A DNA stretch of 64,000 nt. It comes from Thiotrichales bacterium (GTDB lineage: Bacteria > Pseudomonadota > Gammaproteobacteria > HK1). The DNA is taken from positions 73,843 through 137,842 of the forward strand of contig JAPOSC010000051.1 in assembly GCA_026709935.1 (NCBI GenBank), in the 5' to 3' direction. Below are positions 15,916 through 25,792 of the stretch, piece after piece (within the stretch, counting starts at the first letter, position 1; the number at the start of each line of letters is the position of its first letter). Made by a program: the position numbers and the translations under genes. Below the pieces are notes generated by a model. It did no database searches, had not been told where the DNA came from, and worked only from the letters and a program-made list of their open reading frames with translations.

Positions 15916-16335
15916 TCACCGGGACGGACGGCCAGCCCGCAGGCGAACCCGCAGGCGGCGCAGATCTTCGGCCGGCGTCGCCGCCGGCGAGAGCACGAGG
16001 AACTCGCACCGCCCCCCGACGGCGGTCTCCAGCACCACGAGCGCACGGTGCGCGAGATGCACCACCGGCGGCTCGACCGGGACGACGCCACCATCGACGC
16101 CGACGATCTTCCACACATCGCCGTCGAACCGGAGCTCCCGGTATCGGCCGGCCGGGGGCGACGGATACATCCGCGCCGCGAGGAGCGCAATGCCTCCGGC
16201 TATCTCCGGACCGAGCGCCACGCCAGCGCAGACTGCCGCGCCGCAGGCCACGGCGAGCGAGAGAGACTCGACGGCCCGATCACGAGCGACGCGAATCGTG
16301 AACGTCTGTCGGAATTGAATCCCTGACATCTCCAT
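15916..16335 (-). CDS. ygfX: YgfX/CptA-like membrane protein
   Basis: This 139-residue protein resembles YgfX, which in E. coli is encoded beside SdhE (YgfY) and has been described as its toxin-like partner acting on cytoskeletal proteins. Two transmembrane segments are seen at about residues 24-40 and 41-55. A C-terminal domain follows with GDVWKIV, a LAHRALVVLETAVGGRCEFLVLSP strand pattern and the family-typical ending DLRRLRVRLRAG. The match is by pattern and therefore moderate. Its position, divergent from the sdh operon that contains sdhE, strongly supports the assignment. It probably shares a transcript with cobU downstream. Confidence 0.72.
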   Translation of the reverse strand: MEMSGIQFRQTFTIRVARDRAVESLSLAVACGAAVCAGVALGPEIAGGIALLAARMYPSPPAGRYRELRFDGDVWKIVGVDGGVVPVEPPVVHLAHRALVVLETAVGGRCEFLVLSPAATPAEDLRRLRVRLRAGRPSR

Positions 16336-16709
16336 CCCGCGCCGCCCTCCGTTCTCGTATCAGGTCCCGCCGGTTCCCCTCCCCACAGCATTGGACCACG
16401 GCGGGCGATACCGGGAACAGACCCGAGGACCCGGCCGGTGCTTTCACCGAAAGGAGGGGGCCGGAAGCCATCAGGCACAACCCATGCAGCTCCCGACCGC
16501 TCGACTCCGGTCGCGGCGGCATCCGAACCGGGCTCACCGACCCGCCGTTTAATCACCACCCGCGCTACGCATCGGAGCGGTTCCATCGGCCCCGCGCGTG
16601 CATCACGATACGCACATATCATGGAATGACCGAGGCGAGGCGTTGCTTGCTTGCGCGCTGGGCGTCATAATTTTTCGTGACGCACGATGTTGCGATGCGC
16701 CAGCCGATC
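16336..16709. other. Divergent intergenic region between ygfX and sdhC
   Basis: About 370 GC-rich bases separate ygfX and sdhC. The last 70 bases contain a good sigma-70-like promoter for sdhC (16643-16671). The rest has several short inverted repeats (for example CGGTGCTTTCACCG near 16436), but no RNA family or coding region I can support. Confidence 0.5.
16643..16671 (+). promoter_or_regulatory. Predicted sigma-70 promoter of the sdh operon
   Basis: TTGCTT at 16643-16648 and CATAAT at 16666-16671 are separated by 17 bases, close to the TTGACA/TATAAT consensus. Transcription would begin near 16678, just before sdhC. This argues against the upstream GTG at 16677 and for an ATG at 16695 or 16710 as the sdhC start. 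Confidence 0.55.
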
Positions 16710-17093
16710 ATGGATCGAACCCGACCACTCTCCCCGCATCTTCAGGTCTACCGTCTGCCGCTCCCGGCGCTGCTGTCCATCTCCCATCGGGCGACAGGCG
16801 TGGTGCTGGCGGCCGGAAGTCTCCTGTTCACGTACTGGCTCGCGGCAGTCGCGGCCGGCCCCGAAGCGCTCGCGCACGCACAGGCACTGCTCGGCTCGAT
16901 CCCGGGGCGAGTGTTGCTCTTCGCCATCACGTTTTCGCTCTTCTACCACCTCGGGAACGGAATCCGGCACCTGTTCTGGGATGCGGGCATCGGGTTCGAA
17001 CTCTCCACCGTACACAAGAGCGGGATCGTGGTCGTCGTGGCCTCGGTCATCCTCACCGGGGTGGCCTGGGCGCTTGGCTACGTGATGCGCTGA
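16710..17093 (+). CDS. sdhC: Succinate dehydrogenase cytochrome b556 subunit SdhC
   Basis: SdhC is one of the two membrane anchors of complex II and helps bind heme b and ubiquinone. From ATG 16710 the protein has 127 residues and begins MDRTRPLSPHLQVYRLPLP, the conserved family N-terminus. SISHRATGVVLAAGS gives the HR-TG motif and the start of helix 1. Two further helices follow, with the heme-ligand histidine expected in FYHLGNGIRHLFWD near residue 80. In-frame alternatives at GTG 16677 and ATG 16695 add non-conserved residues and conflict with the predicted promoter. It is first in sdhCDAB-sdhE. Confidence 0.93.
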   Translation: MDRTRPLSPHLQVYRLPLPALLSISHRATGVVLAAGSLLFTYWLAAVAAGPEALAHAQALLGSIPGRVLLFAITFSLFYHLGNGIRHLFWDAGIGFELSTVHKSGIVVVVASVILTGVAWALGYVMR

Positions 17094-17112
17094 CCCGCGG
17101 ACGAGACCATCT

Positions 17113-17493
17113 GTGGACCATCGAACCCCCATCGCCCGTGCTCGCGGTCTCGGCTCCGCGAAAGAGGGAACGCACCACTGGCGGATGCAGAGGATCACCG
17201 CCATCGCGCTCGTCCCCCTCACCGTCTGGCTCGTGGCGTCGCTGGTTGCGGTGGGCGCCGCGGACCACGCCCGGACGGTGGACTGGATCCGCTCCCCGGC
17301 CGTCGCCATCGCTCTGCTCCTGACCATCGCCGCCCTCTTCCACCACGCCCAGCTCGGCCTGCAGGTGGTCATCGAGGACTACGTGCACCCGGAGGGCGCG
17401 AAGCTCGCCGCGCTGATCGCGACGAAGCTGCTGGCCGTCGCGCTCGCGACGATCGCTGCGTTCAGCGTGCTCAAGGTCGCGCTTGGGAGCTGA
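17113..17493 (+). CDS. sdhD: Succinate dehydrogenase membrane anchor subunit SdhD
   Basis: SdhD is the second membrane anchor of succinate dehydrogenase. The 126-residue protein has [24 protein letters not shown] before helix 1, the GS-KEG--HW-QR pattern typical of SdhD, and three hydrophobic helices. [19 protein letters not shown] carries the conserved histidine and the aspartate-tyrosine pair near the quinone site. The start is GTG at 17113, about 20 bases after sdhC. Its stop overlaps the ATG of sdhA (TGATG). Confidence 0.93.
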   Translation: MDHRTPIARARGLGSAKEGTHHWRMQRITAIALVPLTVWLVASLVAVGAADHARTVDWIRSPAVAIALLLTIAALFHHAQLGLQVVIEDYVHPEGAKLAALIATKLLAVALATIAAFSVLKVALGS

Positions 17494-19289
17494 TGCGGAT
17501 GTCGCCAGCCTACCCCATCGTCGAACATGAATACGATGTCGTCGTGGTCGGCGCGGGCGGCGCGGGCCTGCGGGCGACGCTCGGTATTGCCGCCCAGGGA
17601 CTCTCGACCGCCTGCGTGACCAAGCTCTTCCCCACTCGCAGCCACACCGTGGCGGCCCAGGGCGGCATCAGCGCCGCGCTCGGCAACATGGGCGAGGACG
17701 ACTGGCGCTGGCACATGTACGACACGGTGAAGGGCTCGGACTGGCTCGGCGATCAGGACGCGATCGAGTACATGTGCCGCGAGGCGATCCCCGCCGTGGT
17801 CGAGCTGGAGCATTTCGGGGTGCCGTTCTCCCGCACCGAGGACGGGCGGATCTATCAACGCCCGTTCGGCGGGATGACCACCCACTTCGGGGAAGGCACC
17901 GCCCAGCGGACCTGCGCGGCGGCGGACCGCACCGGGCACGCCATCCTGCATACCCTCTACCAGCAGAGCCTGCGCCACGACGCCGAGTTCTTCATCGAGT
18001 ACTTCGCCATCGACCTGCTGATGGACGACGACGGGACCTGCCGCGGGGTGCTGGCCTGGAACCTCGACGATGGCACCCTGCACCGCATCCGCGCCCACAT
18101 GACGGTACTCGCCACCGGGGGCTATGGCCGCACCTACTTCTCGTGCACCTCCGCCCACACCTGCACCGGGGACGGCAACGCGATGGCGCTCCGGGCCGGC
18201 CTGCCGCTTCAGGACATGGAGTTCGTCCAGTTCCATCCCACCGGCATCTACGGTTCCGGCTGTCTTATCACCGAGGGCTCCCGCGGAGAGGGCGGGTATC
18301 TGACGAATTCCGAGGGCGAGCGGTTCATGGAGCGCTACGCTCCCAATGCCAAGGACCTCGCCTCGCGCGATGTCGTGAGCCGCGCCATGACGCTGGAGAT
18401 CCGCGAGGGCCGCGGGGTCGGCGAAAGCCAGGACCACATCTTCCTGCATCTGGAGCATCTCGGACCCGAGGTGCTGCGGGAACGGCTGCCCGGGATCTCG
18501 GAGACTGCGCGAATCTTCGCCGGCGTCGACACCTCGCGCGAGCCGATCCCGGTGCTGCCGACCGTGCACTACAACATGGGTGGAGTCCCGACCAACTTCC
18601 ACGGCGAAGTGGTGACGCTGCGCGGCAACGACCCGGACGCGGTAGTCCCCGGCCTGATGGCGATCGGGGAGTGCGGCTGTGTCTCGGTGCATGGCGCGAA
18701 CCGCCTGGGTTCCAACTCCCTGCTCGATCTCGTGGTTTTCGGCCGGGCCGCGGCGAAGCGCTGCGCGGAAACGGTGGAAGCGGGCAGCACCCACGCGCCG
18801 CTGCCGGGGAGAGCCGAGGAACGCGCCCTCGACCGGTTCGATCGGCTGCGGCATGCGCGGGGAAGCGAACCGACCGCGGCGTTGCGCCTGCGGATGCAGC
18901 GGGTGATGCAGAACAACGCCGCGGTGTTCCGCACCGGCGAGACCCTCGACGAGGGGCGCCGCCTGATCGGCGATGTGTACGCGGCGTTCGCCAATGTGCG
19001 CGTCGAGGATCGGAGCCTCGTGTGGAACTCCGACCTCGTCGAGACCCTGGAGCTCGACAACCTGCTCGGACAGGCGGTGGTGACGATGGTCTCGGCCGCG
19101 AACCGCACCGAGAGCCGTGGCGCCCACGCGCGCGAGGATTACCCGGACCGCGACGACGAGCGGTGGATGAAGCACACCCTCGCCTGGCTCGACGGGCAGG
19201 GGAACACCCGGATCGACTACCGGCCGGTGCATATGTACACCCTGACCAACGACACGAAGGTCATCCCGCCCAAGGCGCGGGTCTACTGA
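17493..19289 (+). CDS. sdhA: Succinate dehydrogenase flavoprotein subunit SdhA
   Basis: SdhA oxidises succinate to fumarate and holds covalently bound FAD. The 598-residue protein has the dinucleotide-binding motif [14 protein letters not shown] near residue 17, the FAD-attachment histidine in [17 protein letters not shown] near residue 47, substrate-site residues in [16 protein letters not shown] and HPTGIYGSG, and the late-family block [23 protein letters not shown]. The C-terminus ends in [12 protein letters not shown] and [14 protein letters not shown], as expected for the full-length family. The ATG overlaps the sdhD stop. Covalent flavinylation is probably assisted by SdhE, encoded two genes on. 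Confidence 0.97.
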   Translation: MRMSPAYPIVEHEYDVVVVGAGGAGLRATLGIAAQGLSTACVTKLFPTRSHTVAAQGGISAALGNMGEDDWRWHMYDTVKGSDWLGDQDAIEYMCREAIPAVVELEHFGVPFSRTEDGRIYQRPFGGMTTHFGEGTAQRTCAAADRTGHAILHTLYQQSLRHDAEFFIEYFAIDLLMDDDGTCRGVLAWNLDDGTLHRIRAHMTVLATGGYGRTYFSCTSAHTCTGDGNAMALRAGLPLQDMEFVQFHPTGIYGSGCLITEGSRGEGGYLTNSEGERFMERYAPNAKDLASRDVVSRAMTLEIREGRGVGESQDHIFLHLEHLGPEVLRERLPGISETARIFAGVDTSREPIPVLPTVHYNMGGVPTNFHGEVVTLRGNDPDAVVPGLMAIGECGCVSVHGANRLGSNSLLDLVVFGRAAAKRCAETVEAGSTHAPLPGRAEERALDRFDRLRHARGSEPTAALRLRMQRVMQNNAAVFRTGETLDEGRRLIGDVYAAFANVRVEDRSLVWNSDLVETLELDNLLGQAVVTMVSAANRTESRGAHAREDYPDRDDERWMKHTLAWLDGQGNTRIDYRPVHMYTLTNDTKVIPPKARVY

Positions 19290-19300
19290 ATCGGCCCCGC

Positions 19301-19332
19301 GCCGAGGAAACGATCGGCCGAGGAAACGATCG
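19301..19332. repeat. Perfect 16-base tandem duplication between sdhA and sdhB
   Basis: GCCGAGGAAACGATCG occurs twice head to tail in the 132-base space between sdhA and sdhB. Each unit contains GAGGAAA, similar to a ribosome binding site, but lies about 90 bases before the sdhB ATG. It is probably a slipped-strand duplication. A regulatory effect is unproven. Confidence 0.75.
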
Positions 19333-19421
19333 ATTGAACATCGACTCATCGAACCCCGCGACGACGGCACCCACGCCGTCCCGGCCGGTCCCGGGGCCGG
19401 GGTACTGAGAGGGCCTCCCGC

Positions 19422-20204
19422 ATGGCGCAGTTCACACTCCCGGCAAACTCGAAGGTTCGCGATGGCCGGACCTGGCCGGCTCCGAGCACCACGAAGCGGC
19501 CGAAGACGTTCATCGTCTACCGCTACGATCCAGACTCGGATGAGAACCCGCGGCGCGACTGCTACACCATCGACTTGGCCACATGCGGGCCGATGGTTCT
19601 CGACGCCCTTATCAGAATCAAGAGCGAGATCGACCCTACCCTGACCTTCCGGCGCTCGTGCCGGGAGGGGATTTGCGGCTCCTGCGCGATGAACATCGGC
19701 GGGCGGAACGGTCTCGCCTGCATCAGCGCGATCGAGGACTACTCGGGCGATGTCGCCATCCACCCCCTGCCGCACCTGCCCGTGGTCAAGGACCTCGTGC
19801 CGGACATGAAGCACTTCTACGCGCAGCTCGCCTCGATCAAGCCGTGGATGCGCGCCCAGCCGCCGCCGGCGCGCGACCGCGAGCGGCTCCAGTCGAAGGA
19901 GGAGCGCGAGAAGCTCGACGGGCTCTACGAGTGCATCCTGTGCGCGTGCTGCTCCACGAGTTGCCCCAGCTACTGGTGGAACGGCGACCGCTACCTCGGC
20001 CCTGCCGTCCTGCTCCAGTCCTGGCGGTGGCTCGCCGACAGCCGCGATGAAGCGGCCGGGGAGCGGCTCGACGACCTGGAGGACCCGTTCCGGCTCTACC
20101 GCTGCCACACCATCATGAACTGCACCACGGCATGCCCGAAAGGCCTGAACCCGGCGAAGGCGATCGCCGGAATCAAGAAGATGATGGTGTCGAGGACCGT
20201 CTGA
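19422..20204 (+). CDS. sdhB: Succinate dehydrogenase iron-sulfur subunit SdhB
   Basis: SdhB passes electrons from SdhA FAD to ubiquinone through three iron-sulfur clusters. The 260-residue protein shows the 2Fe-2S cysteines in [21 protein letters not shown], the 4Fe-4S motif in [16 protein letters not shown], and the 3Fe-4S/4Fe-4S motif in [21 protein letters not shown]. Length and order match the bacterial family. It has a longer spacer (132 bases, with a tandem repeat) from sdhA than the other junctions of the operon, and is followed after 7 bases by sdhE. Confidence 0.97.
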   Translation: MAQFTLPANSKVRDGRTWPAPSTTKRPKTFIVYRYDPDSDENPRRDCYTIDLATCGPMVLDALIRIKSEIDPTLTFRRSCREGICGSCAMNIGGRNGLACISAIEDYSGDVAIHPLPHLPVVKDLVPDMKHFYAQLASIKPWMRAQPPPARDRERLQSKEEREKLDGLYECILCACCSTSCPSYWWNGDRYLGPAVLLQSWRWLADSRDEAAGERLDDLEDPFRLYRCHTIMNCTTACPKGLNPAKAIAGIKKMMVSRTV

Positions 20205-20211
20205 CCGTACC

Positions 20212-20469
20212 GTGACCGGGCGTAAGACGCGCGAGAGGGCACGCTGGCGTTGCCGGCGCGGGATGAAGGAGCTGGACGTGCTGCTGGAGCGCTTCGTGCG
20301 TCGCGCCCTCAACCGCCTCGACGCAGAGGAGATCGAGGCGCTGGAGCGGCTGCTCGATCAGCCGGATCAGGACATTCTCGAGTGGATCACTTCTCCGGAG
20401 GCCGTACCGCCGACGGGGCTCGGTGGGATCGTCGTGCTGATTCGCACCCATGCGCTCGGGCGATATTGA
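20212..20469 (+). CDS. sdhE: FAD assembly factor SdhE
   Basis: SdhE (YgfY, CptB) binds SdhA and promotes covalent attachment of FAD. The 85-residue protein contains the family RGM-E motif as WRCRRGMKELDVLLERF near residue 15, then the helical LDAEEIEALERLLDQPDQDILEWI. The start is GTG at 20212, 7 bases after the sdhB stop. Placement directly in the sdh operon contrasts with E. coli, where it pairs with ygfX away from sdh. Here the ygfX-like gene is divergent at the head of the same operon. Confidence 0.92.
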   Translation: MTGRKTRERARWRCRRGMKELDVLLERFVRRALNRLDAEEIEALERLLDQPDQDILEWITSPEAVPPTGLGGIVVLIRTHALGRY

Positions 20470-20867
20470 GTTCCCGGCAGGGACCGCAGAACCACTCCGG
20501 CTCCGAATTTCCGCTACCCGATAGTTGCGTCTGGTGCCTGATGGCCATTCTTCATCTGCCCCAGAATATAATAGGAATGATTCGTATTTGCAAATTATTG
20601 TTCTGACGATCTTTGTCCCGATCTCGCGGGAAACCCGTGCATACACAGGTCGGGGACATCAGGCAGAACGTCGAGGCAAGAGATCACCTCTGATAGCGCC
20701 CGAGTGTGTGCCTGCCTCATTTTCGATATCATGCCGTGCCGATTCTAGGAGCACCAAGGCACGAAAACCCCGAATGCTCCCGCGATGCGGAACCGAAGGG
20801 GAATGATGAAAGAACGCCGCGAGAGAATCTGGACGGCGGTGGAAGCGATCGACCAGGCAATCAAACC
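20470..20867. other. Intergenic region between sdhE and ygfZ with an AT-rich patch
   Basis: This is about 400 bases without a gene I can support. Bases 20560-20610 are much more AT-rich than the surroundings (AATATAATAGGAATGATTCG and neighbours) and could hold the ygfZ promoter. The open frame that continues upstream of ygfZ here has no family similarity. Confidence 0.4.
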
Positions 20868-21857
20868 TTGAGCAAGACGGGACGCCCGGCGGTCAGCACC
20901 GAGGGAGCCGACGCGATACCGGATCGGAGCGCGATCTTCGGGCTCGACTTTCTCACCGTGCTGCGAATCTCCGGCGGTGATGCCTTGGCGTGGCTGCAGG
21001 GACAACTCACCGCCGACCTCGCAGAAGTTGACGCGTCGACGTCCCGCATCGCCGCCTGGTGCTCACCGAAAGGGCGCGTGCTCGCGATCTTCCGCGTGCT
21101 CGCCGATCCGGGCGGCGGATACCGCCTCGTCTGCGAGCGCTGGTTCACCGCGGCACTTCTTGCGCACCTTCGCATGTTCATTCTGCGATCGGATGTGCGG
21201 ATTGACGACGCCAGCGACACCCTGAGGGTCGCCGGGGTGGCGGGCGCTGGCGCCCTGCCCGACCGGTTCAGGACATGGGCGGAAACCGCCGGGGTCGACG
21301 ACGCCGCCACGATCGGGGAGATGGTGGTGGCACGGGTGCCGGGGCACCATCCAAGGTTCATGATGACGGGACCGCTCGACCGCGTCGCTTCGATCGTGGC
21401 GGCGCAGCCGACCGACGATGCGCCGCGGACCATATCCGGCGCATGGCGGTTCGCAGATATCTGCGCCGGCGTCGCACGGGTTTCCGAGGCAATGTCCGAC
21501 GCCTTCCTCCCGCAGATGCTCAATCTCGATCGGTTTGGCGGCGTGAGTTTCGAGAAGGGATGCTACGTCGGCCAGGAGATCGTCGCGCGCGCGCAGCACC
21601 TCGGTCGCGTCAAGCGTCGCGCCTGGGTCGGGTGGACGGACATGGCCGCCGAAGGCGATGCAGTCGTGGACGGGGCGGCGGACGAAGCGCCGAAGGTGGG
21701 AGACATCGTCGCGGCGGAGCCGCATCCCGATAACGGGAGCGTCGTCTTCGTGGTGCTCAACATCTCCTCCGCAGGCTCTCCAGAGCTTCGCGTCCGTGGG
21801 CCGGACGGCCCCCTGATTGGAATCTCGTCCTCCGCCGACCCGATACCGCCGGACTGA
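20868..21857 (+). CDS. ygfZ: Folate-binding protein YgfZ
   Basis: YgfZ is a GcvT-like, tetrahydrofolate-binding protein needed for the activity of some iron-sulfur enzymes such as MiaB. The family signature K-G-C-Y-x-G-Q-E is seen as KGCYVGQEIVARAQHLGRVKR near residue 230. LTVLRISGGDALAWLQGQLTADL near residue 25 and CSPKGRVLAIFRVL give the N-terminal aminomethyltransferase-like half. About 329 residues from TTG 20868. In-frame GTG codons at 20706 and 20736 give longer forms. None has a clear ribosome binding site, so the start is uncertain while the family is secure. Confidence 0.88.
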   Translation: MSKTGRPAVSTEGADAIPDRSAIFGLDFLTVLRISGGDALAWLQGQLTADLAEVDASTSRIAAWCSPKGRVLAIFRVLADPGGGYRLVCERWFTAALLAHLRMFILRSDVRIDDASDTLRVAGVAGAGALPDRFRTWAETAGVDDAATIGEMVVARVPGHHPRFMMTGPLDRVASIVAAQPTDDAPRTISGAWRFADICAGVARVSEAMSDAFLPQMLNLDRFGGVSFEKGCYVGQEIVARAQHLGRVKRRAWVGWTDMAAEGDAVVDGAADEAPKVGDIVAAEPHPDNGSVVFVVLNISSAGSPELRVRGPDGPLIGISSSADPIPPD

Positions 21858-22033
21858 GACCAGCGGTGGGCGGAACCGGGACGACTCCCGCAAGTCGGAA
21901 CGCGGGCGGGCGGGCGAACCCGTCGGCGCACCGAAACGATGGAGGCCACGATTCCGTCCACGGTTGCGGCGCACCCACCGCGCCGCAACCGAGTGAACCC
22001 CTCGCCGTGCGTCCCGTACGCGATCCCGAGACG

Positions 22034-23083
22034 ATGCGGATCCGGCACGGAACCATTGCCCCCGCCGAATTCAAACCGGCGTGGTGGTTGCCGGGGCCGC
22101 ATCTGCAGACCATCTGGCCGGCATTCCTGCGTACGAAGCGTTCTGTCTCCCTCACCCGGGAGCGTCTCGAGCTTCCGGACGGGGATTTCATCGATATCGA
22201 CTGGATCGGCGACGCGGGCCCCATCGTCGTCATTTTGCACGGGCTACAGGGATCGAGCCGCTCACCGCACGTGCGGGGCCTGCTCGGAGCGCTCGCCCAC
22301 CGCGGCTGGCGAGGCGCGGTCATGCATTTCCGGGGGTGCGGCGGAGAACCAAACCGGCTGCCACGTACCTACCACTCCGGCGAGACCGGCGATGTCGGGT
22401 ATTTCCTGCGGCGCCTGCGCGAACGGGAACCATCGACGCCCGTCGCCGCCGTCGGGTTCTCGCTGGGCGGCAACGTCCTGCTCAAGTGGCTCGCCGAGCG
22501 GGGCGTCGGCGCCGAGCTGGCCACCGCGGTCGCGGTGTCGGTCCCCTTTCTATTGGCCGGAGCCTCGGGCCGACTCGACCGCGGCATCTCCCGGATGTAC
22601 AGACGCCACTTCATCGTCGATCTCCATCGCAGCATCACGGAGAAGTTTCGGGGCCGGCCGGGCCCGCTCGACCTTGACGTGGTGCGCCACACGCGGACCT
22701 TCCGCCGCTTCGATGATCGGATCACCGCGCCGCTCCACGGCTTTCGCGACGCCGCGCACTACTACCGCGAGGCAAGCTGCCGGCAGTACCTGCGCGGAGT
22801 CGCGCGGCCGACCTTGATCCTCCACGCGCTCGACGACCCGTTCATGACCCGCGATGTGATCCCGCGCCGTGACGAACTCTCGCCCTCCATCCGTCTGGAA
22901 CTGAGCGCGTCGGGCGGGCACGTCGGTTTCGTCAAGGGGGGCACGCCATGGACGGCGCGCTACTGGCTGGAAGAGAGGATTCCGCGCTTTCTTGCCGAGC
23001 AACCCGGATTCGACCGCGGCAAGAACGCCCGGGCGAATATCCCTGCGTCATTCAGCCGAAGGTCGGGCGATTCCTTCGGCTGA
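22034..23083 (+). CDS. YheT-family alpha/beta hydrolase
   Basis: This 349-residue alpha/beta hydrolase belongs to the YheT (AB-hydrolase, UPF0017) family; the natural substrate is unknown. FKPAWWLPGPHLQTIWPAFLR opens the family. The oxyanion region is ILHGLQGSSRSPHVRGL, MHFRGCGGEPNRLPRTYHSGETGDV is diagnostic, the nucleophile serine lies in VGFSLGGNVLLKWL near residue 145, and the acid and base lie in HALDDPFM and SASGGHVGFV. The ATG at 22034 was chosen because homology begins there, although an upstream frame is open. It converges with pnp. Confidence 0.9.
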   Translation: MRIRHGTIAPAEFKPAWWLPGPHLQTIWPAFLRTKRSVSLTRERLELPDGDFIDIDWIGDAGPIVVILHGLQGSSRSPHVRGLLGALAHRGWRGAVMHFRGCGGEPNRLPRTYHSGETGDVGYFLRRLREREPSTPVAAVGFSLGGNVLLKWLAERGVGAELATAVAVSVPFLLAGASGRLDRGISRMYRRHFIVDLHRSITEKFRGRPGPLDLDVVRHTRTFRRFDDRITAPLHGFRDAAHYYREASCRQYLRGVARPTLILHALDDPFMTRDVIPRRDELSPSIRLELSASGGHVGFVKGGTPWTARYWLEERIPRFLAEQPGFDRGKNARANIPASFSRRSGDSFG

Positions 23084-23193
23084 TCCGGCCTGCGGAGGCT
23101 GCGCACCCGTCCGCGGGACTACGCGGCCGGAGCCCGCTCCCCTTCCGCGCGGCCGAATGCGGCGCCGGGACGGGCGGCGTGCGCTCCGGATGC

Positions 23194-25293
23194 TCAGGCC
23201 GAGCGCTGCTCCTTCGGTATCGCCTTCATGCTGAGGCGGATGCGGCCCTGCTTGTCGACCTCCAGCACCTTGACCTTCACGCGATCGCCCTCGCGAAGCT
23301 TGTCGCTGACGCGTTCGACCCGTTCCTCGGAGATCTGGGAGATGTGGACGAGCCCGTCCCGTCCGGGGAGGATGTTGACGAAGGCGCCGAAGTCCATGAG
23401 CTTCGCGACGCGACCTTCGTAGATGGTGCCGACCTCCACGTCGGCGGTGATCTGTTCGATGCGTCGGCGCGCCTCGAGGCCAGCCGCAGCATCGACCGAC
23501 GCGATCTTCACCGTCCCGTCGTCGCTCACGTCGATGGTGGCGCCCGTCTCCTCGGTCAGCGACCGGATGACGCTGCCGCCCTTGCCGATGACGTCGCGAA
23601 TCTTCTCCGGATGGATCTTGAACGAGATGATGCGCGGCGCGAACACCGACATGTCCATGCGCGGCGCGTCGAGCGTCGCGTTCATCCGCTCCAGGATGTG
23701 CAGTCGACCCTCGCGCGCCTGGACGAGAGCGGTTTCCATGATCTCCCGGGTGATGCCGTCGATCTTGATGTCCATCTGCAGCGCGGTCACGCCCTCGGCG
23801 GTGCCGGCGACCTTGAAGTCCATGTCGCCGAGATGATCCTCGTCGCCCATGATGTCGGAGAGCACGACAAACGCGTCGCCCTCCTTGATGAGTCCCATCG
23901 CGATCCCGGCCACCGGCGCCGCCACCGGGACCCCCGCATCCATCAGCGCGAGGCTGGTGCCGCACACCGTCGCCATGGAGCTGGAGCCGTTCGACTCGGT
24001 GACCTCCGACACCACGCGCACAACGTAGGGGAAGTCGTCCATGTTCGGCATGACCGCCTGGATCGCCCGCTTCGCGAGCCGCCCATGACCGATCTCGCGG
24101 CGTCTCGGTCCCATCATCCGTCCAATCTCGCCGACACAGAAGGGCGGGAAGTTGTAGTGCAGCATGAAGGGTTCGCGTCGCTCGCCCTCGATGGCGTCGA
24201 CGATCTGGGCGTCCCGCGTGGTGCCCAGAGTGGTAGTCACGATGGCCTGGGTCTCGCCGCGGGTGAACAGAGCGGACCCGTGCGTGCGAGGCAGGAGCTT
24301 CACCCGGCTCGCGATATCGCGCACCGTGGCGGGGTCGCGGCCGTCGATACGCTGCTCGCCTGCGATGATGGTGCCGCGTACGATCGACTTCTCGAGCTTT
24401 TCGAACGCCCCGCGCACTTCGGCCTCCGTTCGCTCAGCGCCGTCCCCTCCAGCCAGCGCCTCGATCACCGAGCGGCGAACCTCGCCCACCCGGGCACGGC
24501 GCTCGATCTTGTCGACGACCCGATACGCCTCACGGATTCCGGATTCCGCGTGCGAGCTCACGGCATCGGCGAGGGCGGGGTCGGCGGGAGGCGCCTCGAG
24601 GTCCCACGCCGGCTTGCCCGCCTCCGCGGCGAGCGCTTCGATGGCTTCGATGACCGGCTGCATCCGCTCGTGTCCGAACATCACGGCATCGAGCATCACC
24701 GACTCGGGGAGCATCTTCGCCTCCGACTCGACCATCAGCACCGCGTTCTTCGTCCCCGCGACGACCAGATCCAGATCCGACGCCGCGGTCTGCTCGAAGG
24801 TCGGATTGAGCACGAATTCGCCCCCCACGTAGCCGACGCGCGCCGCGCCCACCGGGCCGTCGAACGGGAGGCCCGACACCGCGAGGGCCGCCGATGCCCC
24901 GACGAGCGCCGGGATGTCGGGGTCGATCTCGGGATCGAGCGAAAGAACGGTGGCGATCACCTGCACTTCATTGCGGAAGCCATCGGGGAACAGGGGGCGC
25001 AACGGGCGGTCGATAAGGCGCGAAGTCAGCGTCTCCTTCTCCGTCGGCCGCCCCTCGCGTTTGAAGAAGCCGCCTGGAATCTTCCCCGCCGCGTACGTCT
25101 TCTCGACGTAGTCCACGGTCAGCGGAAAGAAATCGCGGCCCGGCAGCGCCGAGCGGGCGCCGACGACGGTGGCCAGCACCACCGTGTCCCCCAGGCTCGC
25201 AAGCACCGCGCCGGATGCCTGTCGCGCTATCTCGCCTGTCTCCAGCACCAGATCGCGGGGGCCGTACGGAATCGTCTTCTTGATGGATGTCAT
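23194..25293 (-). CDS. pnp: Polyribonucleotide nucleotidyltransferase (PNPase)
   Basis: PNPase degrades RNA 3' to 5' by phosphorolysis. The 699-residue protein carries two RNase PH domains (about 10-230 and 310-540). The first has [17 protein letters not shown], and the second has [32 protein letters not shown] and [16 protein letters not shown], with catalytic aspartates in [23 protein letters not shown] domain ([22 protein letters not shown]) and an S1 domain ([29 protein letters not shown]) follow, as in other bacteria. The ATG at 25293 was preferred over a 27-residue longer frame. It follows rpsO by 170 bases, the classic rpsO-pnp order. Confidence 0.98.
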   Translation of the reverse strand: MTSIKKTIPYGPRDLVLETGEIARQASGAVLASLGDTVVLATVVGARSALPGRDFFPLTVDYVEKTYAAGKIPGGFFKREGRPTEKETLTSRLIDRPLRPLFPDGFRNEVQVIATVLSLDPEIDPDIPALVGASAALAVSGLPFDGPVGAARVGYVGGEFVLNPTFEQTAASDLDLVVAGTKNAVLMVESEAKMLPESVMLDAVMFGHERMQPVIEAIEALAAEAGKPAWDLEAPPADPALADAVSSHAESGIREAYRVVDKIERRARVGEVRRSVIEALAGGDGAERTEAEVRGAFEKLEKSIVRGTIIAGEQRIDGRDPATVRDIASRVKLLPRTHGSALFTRGETQAIVTTTLGTTRDAQIVDAIEGERREPFMLHYNFPPFCVGEIGRMMGPRRREIGHGRLAKRAIQAVMPNMDDFPYVVRVVSEVTESNGSSSMATVCGTSLALMDAGVPVAAPVAGIAMGLIKEGDAFVVLSDIMGDEDHLGDMDFKVAGTAEGVTALQMDIKIDGITREIMETALVQAREGRLHILERMNATLDAPRMDMSVFAPRIISFKIHPEKIRDVIGKGGSVIRSLTEETGATIDVSDDGTVKIASVDAAAGLEARRRIEQITADVEVGTIYEGRVAKLMDFGAFVNILPGRDGLVHISQISEERVERVSDKLREGDRVKVKVLEVDKQGRIRLSMKAIPKEQRSA

Positions 25294-25390
25294 GGATTCA
25301 ACCTTGAAAGGCCTACCGGAGCGCCCGCCGGCCGGCAAGTTTCGCCAATACCCGGAACGAGGGGCGCGCGGCACACGTCAGGGGGATCAT

Positions 25391-25412
25391 CTGGGTGGAT
25401 ACTGGGTGGGTA
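25391..25412. repeat. Imperfect 11-base tandem duplication in the rpsO-pnp spacer
   Basis: CTGGGTGGATA is followed directly by CTGGGTGGGTA in the leader between rpsO and pnp. It is one of several short tandem repeats found in intergenic positions of this window. No function is evident. Confidence 0.55.
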
Positions 25413-25463
25413 CGACAACACTTTCGACGTCATCATCGACCGATGGTGACATCTGGGGTCGGA

Positions 25464-25733
25464 TCAGCGGCGCAAGCCGAGCTTTGCGATTAGCGCCCGG
25501 TACCGCTCGACATCCTTGCGACGAAGATAGTCGAGCAGCTTGCGTCGCTTGCTGACGAGCTTCAACAGACCCTGGCGGGAGTGGAAATCGTGCGAATGCT
25601 GACGGAAGTGCCCGGTGAGGTGTGTAATCCGGCGCGAGAGCAACGCCACCTGAACTTCCGGTGACCCCGTATCGCGCTCACCCCGCCCGTGCTCCTCGAC
25701 GACCTCCGCCTTCTGAACCGCAGACAACGACAT
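25464..25733 (-). CDS. rpsO: 30S ribosomal protein S15
   Basis: S15 binds 16S rRNA early in 30S assembly. The 89-residue protein [36 protein letters not shown]... contains the family signature from [19 protein letters not shown] through [15 protein letters not shown] and ends in [12 protein letters not shown]. The internal ATG at 25733 gives the universal length; a start 9 bases upstream would add three residues. It lies between truB and pnp as in most gammaproteobacteria. Its upstream region contains a fourfold 11-base repeat. Confidence 0.98.
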   Translation of the reverse strand: MSLSAVQKAEVVEEHGRGERDTGSPEVQVALLSRRITHLTGHFRQHSHDFHSRQGLLKLVSKRRKLLDYLRRKDVERYRALIAKLGLRR

Positions 25734-25792
25734 CGGTTCCACCCTCTCTCGCCAAAGTTGCGCATTCTAACCGCCAGCCGTCCGCCTAACAA

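Noticed and set aside
17379-20312. A 977-codon open frame on the minus strand across sdhA, sdhB and sdhE
   Set aside because: It is the mirror of high-GC codon usage in the sdh genes; the product is rich in arginine and histidine with no domain, while the plus strand encodes textbook SdhA/SdhB motifs.
22948-25449. An 833-codon plus-strand frame opposite pnp
   Set aside because: It is a shadow of pnp; it starts inside the YheT hydrolase gene and has no family similarity.
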